A stretch of DNA of 7,566 bases from DASYYE01 sp035946955 (GCA_035946955.1 DASYYE010000552.1:1-7566); one strand, 5' to 3'. Positions 1-6,397 are shown, counted from the first letter of the stretch. Numbers and translations: made by a program. Notes: generated by a model not told the origin, from the sequence alone.

Positions 1-666
1 CAGCAGTCGCGATCTGGTACTTGGCACTCAACGCCGGAAGAAGGACCCTCTTCCCCGCCGCCAGACTCTGCTGGGGCGACAGTCCTGTCACGCTGATGTC
101 CGGGATCGCAGCGTAGGCATAGGTGCGGTTGAAATTCACGCCGAAATGGGCTTTCGGGACCGGGAAGACGGCGATGGCCTCCCCATCCTGGAATTGCAGC
201 GTCTTGAACCAGGACGTTTCGCCGGCGTAGTGGTAGCACTGGCCACTACAGTCCCGGAACCTCTCGGCTGGTGGGAGGGTCACCTCCACGTAGGGAGAAG
301 TCTCCGGCCTGGTGGGTGGCAGTGGGACTGTGACGCCTGCGGGCAGTACCCCTGCGAGACTCACCGTGACCCGTATCTCGGGTCCGCCGGCGGAGTCCCG
401 GTGACCGTGTAGGTGACCTGGCTGAGGTGCCCGCGTGCGGAAACCACCACGCTGGGCGAAGCGGGGATCGAGATCGCGGGCTCCGGCTGAGGGTAGACCA
501 CCTTGTACGCCACAACGATCACACCCAGGCCGGCGGCGACCACGACAGCGGGCAACCAGAACCTCTTCAACGCCCTGCGGCTGGGCGCACCGGGCCCAGT
601 CGGTGCGGCGGTCTGCGTCACCGGGGGCGACTGCTCAGCCCGCCCGGCAGCGCCTGCCTCGGCCAT
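1..666 (-). pseudogene. Membrane-anchored protein of unknown function, frameshifted and cut by the left edge
   Basis: I do not recognise the family. From ATG 666 (GGAGG four bases upstream) the first frame gives 101 residues: a Pro/Ala-rich cytoplasmic N-terminus, a basic stretch (residues 30-35), one transmembrane segment (about 36-57), then an extracytoplasmic start ending VTYTVTG before TGA at 363-361. The -1 frame entered near 385-400 is open all the way to position 1 and reads as an ordinary secreted-domain sequence (GGPEIRVTVSLAGVLPAG, then a Cys pair in DCSGQCYHY, then FGVNFNRTYAYAAIPD). The two frames together describe one single-pass protein with a beta-rich outer domain of at least 130 residues. 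The layout vaguely resembles MmpS-type accessory proteins, but I see no firm family motif. An in-frame ATG at 705 lies inside the mobile-element end and would add 13 foreign residues; 666 is preferred because of its ribosome-binding site. A base-calling error could also explain the shift. Confidence 0.72.
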
Positions 667-670
667 CTGC

Positions 671-675
671 CCTCC
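671..675 (-). promoter_or_regulatory. Shine-Dalgarno GGAGG of the minus-strand membrane protein gene
   Basis: On the minus strand GGAGG lies four bases before ATG 666 and fixes the start. The mobile-element target duplication begins at 676, directly upstream. The insertion therefore kept the ribosome-binding site but removed the native promoter region, which now lies beyond 3075. Confidence 0.65.
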
Positions 676-685
676 GTCCCCGACC
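676..685. repeat. Target-site duplication, left copy
   Basis: GTCCCCGACC occurs here and again at 3066-3075, exactly outside the outer inverted repeats. A 10-bp duplication is within the range I know for ISAs1-family insertions (about 8-10 bp). The exact boundary is ambiguous by one base on each side, because the first and last bases of the duplication also extend the inverted repeat. Confidence 0.85.
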
Positions 686-707
686 CACGGCCGTTTCAAG
701 ATCATTA
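686..707 (+). repeat. Outer left terminal inverted repeat
   Basis: It begins CACGGCCGTTTCAAG and matches the reverse complement of 3044-3065 at every base; the match extends by one base if 685 and 3066 are counted. The core GGCCGTTTCAAG is also found in reverse orientation just after the transposase stop (2047-2058). Confidence 0.88.
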
Positions 708-765
708 ATTCGCCCGGCGGCGGGTGAGAGATGTGCGGTTGTGGCGTTTCGCCGCCGAAGCAGGG

Positions 766-822
766 CGAAGCTCCGGTAAGACGGGGGTCTTCCTACAGAT
801 CCGCGCCCTGCCCGGAGCTTCG
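766..822 (+). promoter_or_regulatory. Leader hairpin sequestering the transposase ribosome-binding site
   Basis: The arms CGAAGCTCCGG (766-776) and CCGGAGCTTCG (812-822) are perfect 11-bp complements around a 35-base loop. The loop holds a nested small hairpin, AAGAC (778-782) and GTCTT (787-791) around GGGG. The right arm contains GGAG (814-817), the likely Shine-Dalgarno sequence for the GTG start at 825. A transcript entering from outside the element would fold the arm over the site; one starting inside the loop would not. Several other IS elements use this kind of shielding against read-through. That this element does so is an inference from the sequence. Confidence 0.6.
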
Positions 823-824
823 TC

Positions 825-2051
825 GTGAGCCAGTCTGCCATTGCCCTTGCTGATCGTGAGCCGGTTGTTCCACCGGTGCCGCCTTCGGGTGCTGGCGCTG
901 GTGCCGGTGGTGACCTGCTGGAACTGTTCGGCCTGGTGGCAGATGGCCGGTCCGGGCAGGGCCGGGATCATCCGGTCGCGGCGGTGCTGGCGCTAGCCGC
1001 GGCGGCGGTTGTGGCGGGGATGAAGGGGTATACGGCGATCGCGGGCTGGGTCAGGGATGTCCCGCCGCCGGTGCTGGCGGATCTGTACATGCGGGCGGGT
1101 GCTAGCCCGGCGCGGCCGCCGTCGAAGGCGACGATCTGGCGGGTGGTCACCGACGCCGACGCTGAGGTCTTCGACGCCACGGTGGGCAGGTGGCTGATGA
1201 GCTGCCAGGCTGCCGGGGAGCAAGAATGCGCGGGCCGGGATGATCCGGCGGGGTTAGTGCCGGTCCGGCTGGACGGCAAGACGGTCCGGGGTGCGAAAGA
1301 CGCTGAGGGTAACCAGCGGCATCTGCTGGCGGCACTGGCCGGGCCCGCCGCGCAGTCCCCGGTCATTGCCGCGCAGGCCGAGGTCGGGGCCAAGACCAAT
1401 GAAGTGCCGATGGCCCCGGCCGTGCTCGGGCAGATCGATCTGAACGACAAGATCGTCACCGCCGATGCCCTGCACACGGTAAAGGCGACCGCCGAGTTCA
1501 TCTGCGGTCACGGCGGGGAGTACGTCTTGCCGGTCAAGGAGAATCGCAAGGCCTTGTTCGACGCGCTCGATGCGCTGCCCTGGCATCAGGTCCCGGTCGC
1601 GCACACGGCCACCGACCGGGGCCACGGCCGGATCACCACCCGCACCATCCAGGTCATGCCCGCGCCGGAGGATCTGCCGTTCCCTTACGTCAGCCAGGTC
1701 CTGCTGATCGAGCGCTACGTCAGCGACCTGGCCGGTGACCCCCTGTCCGCCGTCGCCGCGCTCGGTGTCGCCAGCCCCGGCCCGGACCGCGCCAGCCCCG
1801 CCGGCCTGGCCCGCTACGTCCGCGGGCAGTGGGCGATTGAGTCCTTGCACTGGATCCGCGACACCCTCTGCCGAGAGGACGAATCCCGGGTCCGCACCCG
1901 GTCAGGGCCCAGGGTCATGGCCACGCTGAGGAATCTCGCCATCGGAGCCCTCCACCTGGCCGGGCGGCACGACACCACCGAAGCCACCCGCTGGGCCAGC
2001 CGGAACATGCACCGGCCCTTCGTCATCCTCGGACTCATCTCATCAGCTTGA
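825..2051 (+). CDS. ISAs1-family transposase
   Basis: This DDE transposase of 408 residues should cut and join the ends of the element that carries it. The N-terminal part (about 30-125) has the family's helical region, DLLELFGLVADGRSGQGRDHP then a predicted DNA-binding stretch. The catalytic core follows with the expected acidic residues: D150 in VRLDGKTVRGA, D214 in VTADALHT, and E339 in QWAIESLHWIRD. The family landmarks KTNEVP (190-195), YVLPVKEN (233-240) and VRTRSGPRVMATLRNLAIG (356-374) are all present, and the length is normal, so it appears intact. The start is GTG at 825 with GGAG seven bases upstream, inside a leader hairpin. The C-terminus, RNMHRPFVILGLI, is matched by the decayed remnant at 3000-3043. 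It stops seven bases after the position where that remnant's frame stops. Confidence 0.94.
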   Translation: MSQSAIALADREPVVPPVPPSGAGAGAGGDLLELFGLVADGRSGQGRDHPVAAVLALAAAAVVAGMKGYTAIAGWVRDVPPPVLADLYMRAGASPARPPSKATIWRVVTDADAEVFDATVGRWLMSCQAAGEQECAGRDDPAGLVPVRLDGKTVRGAKDAEGNQRHLLAALAGPAAQSPVIAAQAEVGAKTNEVPMAPAVLGQIDLNDKIVTADALHTVKATAEFICGHGGEYVLPVKENRKALFDALDALPWHQVPVAHTATDRGHGRITTRTIQVMPAPEDLPFPYVSQVLLIERYVSDLAGDPLSAVAALGVASPGPDRASPAGLARYVRGQWAIESLHWIRDTLCREDESRVRTRSGPRVMATLRNLAIGALHLAGRHDTTEATRWASRNMHRPFVILGLISSA

Positions 2052-2058
2052 AACGGCC
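2047..2058 (+). repeat. Inner right-end-like sequence of the transposase copy
   Basis: CTTGAAACGGCC overlaps the transposase stop codon and is the reverse complement of the left-end core. The segment 1996-2058 aligns without gaps to 3000-3062, which ends in the functional outer right repeat, with about 52 of 63 bases identical by eye. It is therefore the original right end of the transposase copy, now less like the left end (686-707) than the outer right end is. Confidence 0.7.
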
Positions 2059-2123
2059 CGTCCGCGCTCGCCGCCTGAAGGCCTGGCTCCGGTAAATTAA
2101 CTGCCCTGACCCATAACGGTACC
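2059..2123. other. Short spacer between the two inner element ends
   Basis: No gene is visible. Positions 2069-2095 resemble the transposase leader at 750-779, including an exact shared GCTCCGGTAA (770-779 and 2086-2095). It may be a scrap of another element's leader. The resemblance is short and gapped and could be coincidence. Confidence 0.35.
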
Positions 2124-2138
2124 GGCCGTTTCACGATC
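2124..2138 (+). repeat. Inner left-end-like sequence before the methyltransferase
   Basis: GGCCGTTTCACGATC matches 14 of 15 bases of the outer left end at 689-703 in the same orientation, and lies just 15 bases before the methyltransferase start. With the right end at 3044-3065 it would bound a segment of about 0.94 kb holding only the methyltransferase and a transposase scrap. No target duplication is evident at this position, so it may be a relic. Confidence 0.6.
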
Positions 2139-2153
2139 GGATAGCGAGGGCAG

Positions 2154-2870
2154 GTGCAGGATCCGTTCATCTACACCAGCGACGACGTGCTGCGCATACC
2201 CGCCGCCCTCCCGGAAGACAGAGGCGGCGCCTGGTGGAACGAGTTCTTCGCAGACCGCGCCAGGCCGTGCCCGTTCTTCGTCGAATGGCCCGACGAGAAC
2301 CTCGTTGCCTGGTTCGGCGAAGGCCTGCTCACCGCGGGACGCGTGCTCGAGCTGGGATGCGGGCACGGGCGGAACGCCACCTACCTGGCCAGCCTGGGAT
2401 GCAGCGTCGACGCCGTTGACCTCTCGGCACAGGCGATCGAATGGGCCGCGGAGCGGGCGAAGCAGGCCGGCGTCCCGGTGGATTTCCAGTGCTGCTCCAT
2501 CTTCGACGCGAAGTTCGCCGAAAGGTCCTGCGACCTGGTCTATGACTCGGGCTGCTTCCATCATCTTCCCCCGCACCGTCGCAAGGACTATGCCGAGCTC
2601 GTGCACAGGGCCCTGAAGCCAGGTGGCAGCTACGGACTGGTGTGCTTCCGGCCCGAGGGCGGCAGCGGCTTCACTGACCAGCAGGTTTATGAGCGGGCGA
2701 GTCTCGGCGGCGGCCTTGGCTACTCAGAAGACCAACTGCGCGCCCTGTGGGACAAGCCGCCTTTCTCCCTGCGCGTGCTCCGCCAGATGAAGAAGACAGA
2801 CGGGCAGGGACCCTGCTTCGGTGAGGACTTCCTGTGGGCACTGCTGGCCACGAACGACGACGCCACTTGA
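2154..2870 (+). CDS. Class I SAM-dependent methyltransferase, likely element cargo
   Basis: It should transfer a methyl group from S-adenosylmethionine to a small molecule; the substrate is unknown. The 238 residues have the Rossmann-type core in order: motif I VLELGCGHGRNATYLA (64-79), the acidic ribose-binding residue D89 in VDAVDLS, the post-core DLVYDSGCFHHLPPHRR (127-143), and LKPGGSYGLV (154-163). The N-terminus (PFIYTSDDVLRIPAALPEDRGGAWWNEFF) and the acidic-aromatic stretch before motif I resemble TehB/thiopurine-methyltransferase-like proteins common in actinobacteria. The protein looks complete. The start is GTG at 2154, the first possible start after an in-frame TAG at 2142-2144, with a close GAGGG upstream; GTG 2187 is an alternative. 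It sits between a left-end-like sequence and the outer right end of the element, with no neighbouring partner gene. A resistance or detoxification role is possible but unproven. Confidence 0.9.
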   Translation: MQDPFIYTSDDVLRIPAALPEDRGGAWWNEFFADRARPCPFFVEWPDENLVAWFGEGLLTAGRVLELGCGHGRNATYLASLGCSVDAVDLSAQAIEWAAERAKQAGVPVDFQCCSIFDAKFAERSCDLVYDSGCFHHLPPHRRKDYAELVHRALKPGGSYGLVCFRPEGGSGFTDQQVYERASLGGGLGYSEDQLRALWDKPPFSLRVLRQMKKTDGQGPCFGEDFLWALLATNDDAT

Positions 2871-2999
2871 TCGCTACGGCGGTATCGAGGACGGCCCGCT
2901 CGCCCCGGCCTTCCCCGGTGACGTTCGCCCGACGGCAGATCCGGACCGCTCCGCCAGCTCCGTGCCCATCCCAGCGTGGTGCCCGCGCCAGGCCGCCGG

Positions 3000-3043
3000 C
3001 CAGGCGGAACATTCACCGGCCGTCCACCACCCCCGGACTCATC
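3000..3043 (+). pseudogene. Decayed 3' end of a second ISAs1-like transposase
   Basis: The frame reads ARRNIHRPSTTPGLI then stop, aligning with ASRNMHRPFVILGLI at the C-terminus of the intact transposase. At the DNA level 3000-3062 matches 1996-2058 without gaps. Upstream, 2871-2999 shows no clear continuation of the match and no gene, so nearly all of the second transposase has been lost. The preserved part leads directly into the functional outer right repeat. Confidence 0.72.
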
Positions 3044-3065
3044 TAATGATCTTGAAACGGCCGTG
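3044..3065 (-). repeat. Outer right terminal inverted repeat
   Basis: It ends CTTGAAACGGCCGTG and is the exact reverse complement of 686-707. It follows the transposase remnant and is followed immediately by the right copy of the target duplication. Confidence 0.88.
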
Positions 3066-3075
3066 GTCCCCGACC
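3066..3075. repeat. Target-site duplication, right copy
   Basis: GTCCCCGACC is identical to 676-685. Joining the two copies restores an uninterrupted intergenic region of about 300 bp between the minus-strand membrane protein gene and the glucoamylase gene. Confidence 0.85.
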
Positions 3076-3159
3076 AGACCAACCCCAGCCACTCATGGAC
3101 CAGTCTCACTGGCCCATGCTCCCCCAACTCCGACGGCGCTTTCCATGATCCGGTAGAGA

Positions 3160-3180
3160 TTTCAGTCGCTACGACTGAAA
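3160..3180. promoter_or_regulatory. Perfect 9-3-9 palindrome, candidate operator
   Basis: The arms TTTCAGTCG and CGACTGAAA flank CTA without mismatch. No T-run follows, so a terminator is unlikely. It lies 180 bases before the glucoamylase start and, before the mobile element inserted, was about 95 bases from the divergent membrane protein gene, so it could have served either or both. The length fits a dimeric regulator's site, but I cannot assign a family; it lacks the central CG usual for LacI-type sites. A second, 10-bp palindrome, CATGATCATG, is at 3187-3196. I see no convincing -35/-10 pair in 3076-3359, and no gene. Confidence 0.5.
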
Positions 3181-3359
3181 AGTCTTCATGATCATGGATG
3201 GGGAGGGGTGCGGCCAGTTTTAATGGGTTGTTTATGGTGTGTCGTCCGTTTTTGGGCCTATGTTGTGCGGAGGCCAATTCCGGCGCAGGACGGGCACGGC
3301 ACTGAGTAATGGCGGGTCACCTCGGCTGCTGCGCCTCCTGCTAGAGACGAGGTAGCAGC

Positions 3360-6272
3360 ATGACCAGCCGTGCCCGTGTGCCCAGCCACGCCGCTTTGGT
3401 CAGGTGGAAGCCAAGGAAACGTGGGCCGGGCGCGGCATTGTGGGGCGCGGCGGTGACCACCGCGGCGCTGGTCGTGGTCGCCCTGGTCTCACCCGCGTTC
3501 GCCCAGGGCGGCGCACCCGGTGCGCCCGGGTCGGACGCCACGTGGAACGAGGCCAACCTGCAGGGCTTCGCGGACTCGCTCGGGGCCTCGTCCAAGGTCT
3601 GGTACACCCTCGCCAATGGCGCACTGGAGAACGTGTCCTACCCACAGACCGACACCCCGGACACGTTCGGCCTCCAGTACGCCGTCACCGACGGGTCCAC
3701 ATTCACCGGCACCGAGACCGCCGATGCCAGCCACGCCGTCTCGCTGGCGGACCCCACCTCGCTGGTCTGGCGGCAGGTCAACACCGCCACCAATGGGGAC
3801 TGGGCGATCACCAAGACCTATGTCGCCGACCCGGCCCGCTCTGTCGTGCTCGTGCAGACGACATTCGACAACCGCAGCGCGGGCCCGCTCCAGCTCTACG
3901 CCGAATACCTGCCCCAACTGGACAACGACGGCATGGGAAACACCGGCGGCACGGACGCTGCCGGCGGCGACCTGGTGGCATCGAACGGCCCGGTCGCCAG
4001 CGCCCTGCGGGCCTCCACCGGGTTCACCCAGACGACCACGGGTTACGTGGGGTCGGTCAGCGACGGCAGCGCCCAGCTCGCGAGCAGTCACCAGCTCACG
4101 GCCACCTACTCGGCCGCGTCCAGCCCCGGGCACATCGTGCAGGTCGCCCAGGTCCCGGTAGCGGCCAGCGGGTCCACCACGTTCACGCTGGCACTGGGGT
4201 TCGGCCGCAGCCGGTCCGCCGCCACCTCGGCCGCGGCGGCGTCGCTGTCGGCCGGGTTCGGATCGCGGGAGAAGGCGTTCGAGTCCGCCTGGCACTCCTG
4301 GGTCAATGGGCTGCACGCCCCGCCCGCGTCCGTGACCGGCAGCAGCCGGCTCAAGGAGCAGTACTACGTCTCACTCATGGAACTCAAAGCGGACGAGGAC
4401 AAGACCTTCACCGGCGGCTTCGTGGCGTCCCCCACGGTCCCCTGGGGCGCGAGCGTGAGCGCGGACACCCCCGGCGCCCACGGCTACCACGCGGTGTGGA
4501 CGCGCGATGAGTACGAGATGGCCTCGGCGCTGCTCGCCGCCGGAGACGCCACCGACGCCAATGCCGCCCTCCAGTACATCTTCACCTACGAAGAAGAGCC
4601 GAACGGCGCGGTCAAGCAGAACACGTTCCTGAACGGGACGCCGGTGTTCGGCTCGCTGCAGATGGACGAGGTCGCGGACCCGATCATCTTGGCCTATCAG
4701 CTTGGCGCCACCGATGCCGCCGACTGGGGTCACATCGAGTCACTGGCCAACTTCCTGGTCGCCAACGGCCCCACCACACCCGAGGAACGCTGGGAAGAGA
4801 CGGGCGGCTACTCGCCGGCGACCATGGCCGCGGAGGTCGCGGGCCTGCTCTGCGCGGCCGTCATCGCCCAGGACAACGGGGCGGCCGGGCTGGCCGCCAC
4901 CTACCAGGCGACCGCCCAGTCGTGGGCGTCCCAGGTGGACGCCCGCACCTACACCTCGACCGGCCCCTACGGCAGCGGCGGCTACTTCCTGCGCATCACC
5001 CCCGACGGCAACCCGGACTCCGGTGCGTCGCTGGGCATCGCCAACGGCGGCGGCAGCCACGACGACCGGACCGTGGTCGACCCCAGCTTCCTCGAACTGG
5101 TCCGGCTGGGCGTCAAGGCCGTCAATGCGCCCGACATCACCAGCACGGTCTCGGTGGCCGACGCCGAGCTCGAGGTGTCCACCCCGGAGGGGCCGATCTG
5201 GCACCGCTACGACTTCGACGGCTACGGCGAGACGAGCACCGGCGGCGACTACACCGGCGTCGGCGAGGGCAACCCCTGGCCGGTGCTGACCGGTGAGCGC
5301 GGTGAGTACGACATCGCCAACGGCAACCTGAGCGGCGCCACCTCGATGCTGGCGGCCATGGCGGGCGCGGCCAACTCCAGCTACCAGGTCTCCGAGCAGG
5401 TCTGGGGCGGCGCCAGCGGCACGGGCGGGTTCACGTTCGGCCGGCCTGACAACTCCGCCACCCCACTCATGTGGGCGATGGCCCAGTACGTGCGGCTGGC
5501 CATCGACATCTCTGCGGGCGCAGTGCTGGACACCCCGGCGGTGGTCACCCAGTGCCTGCAGCAGGGCAGCTGCCCGGTGGGCGAGCCGGTGACGGAAACC
5601 GTGAACGTCTCGGTCCCGGTCAGTACCGACGCCGCGGCCAGCACCGTCTACCTGGCGGGCAACCTGTCCGCCCTGGGTCTCGGCCAGCCCGACTGGGCGT
5701 CGGCAGGCATCCCCATGACACGGGTCAATACCGACACCTGGACAGCCACCATCCAGGCAGCCGCAGGCACCACGCTGTCCTACAAATACGACGTGGGCGG
5801 CACCTTCGCCAATGTCGAGAAGGACGCCAACTGCGCGGACACCGGCAACCGGACCATGACCGTGGACGGCGGCACGGTGAACGACACGGTGGCCAACTGG
5901 GGCGGCCCAGGCACGTGCGGGGACTCCACGGCGGTCATCAACGTGACCGTGCCCCCGGACACGCCCAGCAATGGCACGGTCTACCTGTCCGGGGGCTACG
6001 ACGCGCTCGGCACCGGCATCCCGGCCAGCGCGGACTGGAATACCACCGACTTCCCAATGACCCAGACCGGCCCGGACACATGGTCGCTCACCATCACCGG
6101 CGTGCCAGTCAGCGACCTGGCGTACAAGTTCAACCTCGGCAGCTGGAACAGTGTCGAGGAGAGCGCCTCCTGCGGCGGCACACCCAACCGCGACTTCAGC
6201 TTCAGCACGCCAGACGCGTCCTTCACCGCCAATGACACCGTGGCCGCCTGGCGCGGCCTGGGCGGCTGCTGA
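3360..6272 (+). CDS. Secreted GH15 glucoamylase/glucodextranase-like enzyme with two starch-binding-like modules
   Basis: It should release glucose from the non-reducing ends of alpha-glucans outside the cell. The 970 residues start at ATG 3360, with GAGG seven bases upstream. A basic N-region (16-21) and hydrophobic core form a signal peptide with likely cleavage after A48 (AFA-QGG). Residues about 55-310 match the N-terminal beta-sandwich of bacterial GH15 enzymes. The (alpha/alpha)6 catalytic domain follows (about 325-720), with GYHAVWTRDEYEMASALLAAGD (375-396), NTFLNGTPVFGSLQMDEVADP (421-441) and RWEETGGYSP (477-486), where E479 is the expected general acid and E480 a substrate contact. 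LTGERGEY (643-650) carries the expected base, E646. Two modules of about 100 residues follow. Whether starch, dextrin or dextran (alpha-1,6) is preferred cannot be read here; the modules favour starch. No other amylolytic gene is in view. Confidence 0.93.
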   Translation: MTSRARVPSHAALVRWKPRKRGPGAALWGAAVTTAALVVVALVSPAFAQGGAPGAPGSDATWNEANLQGFADSLGASSKVWYTLANGALENVSYPQTDTPDTFGLQYAVTDGSTFTGTETADASHAVSLADPTSLVWRQVNTATNGDWAITKTYVADPARSVVLVQTTFDNRSAGPLQLYAEYLPQLDNDGMGNTGGTDAAGGDLVASNGPVASALRASTGFTQTTTGYVGSVSDGSAQLASSHQLTATYSAASSPGHIVQVAQVPVAASGSTTFTLALGFGRSRSAATSAAAASLSAGFGSREKAFESAWHSWVNGLHAPPASVTGSSRLKEQYYVSLMELKADEDKTFTGGFVASPTVPWGASVSADTPGAHGYHAVWTRDEYEMASALLAAGDATDANAALQYIFTYEEEPNGAVKQNTFLNGTPVFGSLQMDEVADPIILAYQLGATDAADWGHIESLANFLVANGPTTPEERWEETGGYSPATMAAEVAGLLCAAVIAQDNGAAGLAATYQATAQSWASQVDARTYTSTGPYGSGGYFLRITPDGNPDSGASLGIANGGGSHDDRTVVDPSFLELVRLGVKAVNAPDITSTVSVADAELEVSTPEGPIWHRYDFDGYGETSTGGDYTGVGEGNPWPVLTGERGEYDIANGNLSGATSMLAAMAGAANSSYQVSEQVWGGASGTGGFTFGRPDNSATPLMWAMAQYVRLAIDISAGAVLDTPAVVTQCLQQGSCPVGEPVTETVNVSVPVSTDAAASTVYLAGNLSALGLGQPDWASAGIPMTRVNTDTWTATIQAAAGTTLSYKYDVGGTFANVEKDANCADTGNRTMTVDGGTVNDTVANWGGPGTCGDSTAVINVTVPPDTPSNGTVYLSGGYDALGTGIPASADWNTTDFPMTQTGPDTWSLTITGVPVSDLAYKFNLGSWNSVEESASCGGTPNRDFSFSTPDASFTANDTVAAWRGLGGC
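5592..5903 (+). repeat. First C-terminal carbohydrate-binding module of the GH15 enzyme
   Basis: Residues 745-848 form a beta-rich module with TVYLAGNLSALG, IPMTRV, TWTATI, YKYDVGG and VEKDANC, closing on NDTVANW. This is the layout of CBM20-like starch-binding domains attached to bacterial amylases and GH15 enzymes. It shares the same ordered landmarks with the module that follows, so the pair arose by duplication. Exact CBM family assignment is uncertain. Confidence 0.7.
5928..6257 (+). repeat. Second C-terminal carbohydrate-binding module of the GH15 enzyme
   Basis: Residues 857-966 repeat the pattern of the first module: TVYLSGGYDALG, FPMTQT, TWSLTI, YKFNLGSW, VEESASC, and a closing NDTVAAWR. 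The two copies are clearly diverged, so the duplication is old and not a recent slippage product. Here W929 follows YKFNLGS; the matching site in the first module reads YKYDVGGTF. Confidence 0.7.
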
Positions 6273-6315
6273 CAGCCCTCCGTATAGACACAGCTGACTC
6301 TCCGCGCAGGCGCAG

Positions 6316-6345
6316 TTGACCGGCGACGCGGGGACGGGTCAGTGT
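6316..6345 (+). promoter_or_regulatory. Candidate promoter for the secreted repeat protein
   Basis: TTGACC (6316-6321) is a good -35 element and CAGTGT (6340-6345) a fair -10 element, with 18 bases between. It lies in the 125-base gap after the glucoamylase stop and about 50 bases before the next start. It suggests the repeat protein can be transcribed on its own. No clear terminator was found in the gap. Confidence 0.35.
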
Positions 6346-6397
6346 GTGTATCGGTCACTGTCCGGAAAAAACACGATGTGCGCATCTGGAGGCAGCC

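Larger units (their letters stand above)
686..3065 (+). mobile_element. ISAs1-family-like composite element carrying a methyltransferase
   Basis: This 2,380-bp unit is bounded by a perfect 22-bp inverted repeat (686-707 and 3044-3065) and a perfect 10-bp direct repeat outside it, so the outer ends appear to have been used together in one insertion. Inside, in order, are a leader with a long inverted repeat, an ISAs1-family DDE transposase, a degenerate right-end-like sequence (2047-2058), a degenerate left-end-like sequence (2124-2138), a class I methyltransferase, and the decayed 3' end of a second ISAs1-like transposase (3000-3043). ISAs1 elements are normally about 1.2-1.5 kb with only a transposase, so this one is roughly 1 kb too long. 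My inference is that two related copies flanked the methyltransferase, the second lost nearly everything but its right end, and the outermost ends now move everything between them. Confidence 0.82.

Noticed and set aside
385..400. Programmed -1 ribosomal frameshift in the membrane protein gene
   Set aside because: No slippery heptamer or stable downstream hairpin is evident at the join; mutation or sequencing error is simpler.
743..753. GGCG-TTT-CGCC mini-hairpin in the element leader
   Set aside because: Four-base GC arms are expected by chance in DNA of this composition.
3228..3264. TTGTTT and TATGTT as a glucoamylase promoter
   Set aside because: The spacing of 25 bases is too long for a standard promoter.
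2720..3277. Long minus-strand open frame across the methyltransferase end, the element border and the intergenic region
   Set aside because: It crosses the target-duplication junction, has low-complexity Arg/Gly/Ser composition with no domain, and overlaps better-supported plus-strand features. It is a by-product of high GC.
3404..4510. 368-residue plus-strand frame inside the glucoamylase gene
   Set aside because: Arg/Gly/His-rich shadow of the GH15 gene in another frame, without motifs.
6244..6267. GCCGCC ... GGCGGC as a terminator of the glucoamylase gene
   Set aside because: Both arms are inside the last codons, only six bases long, and no T-run follows.
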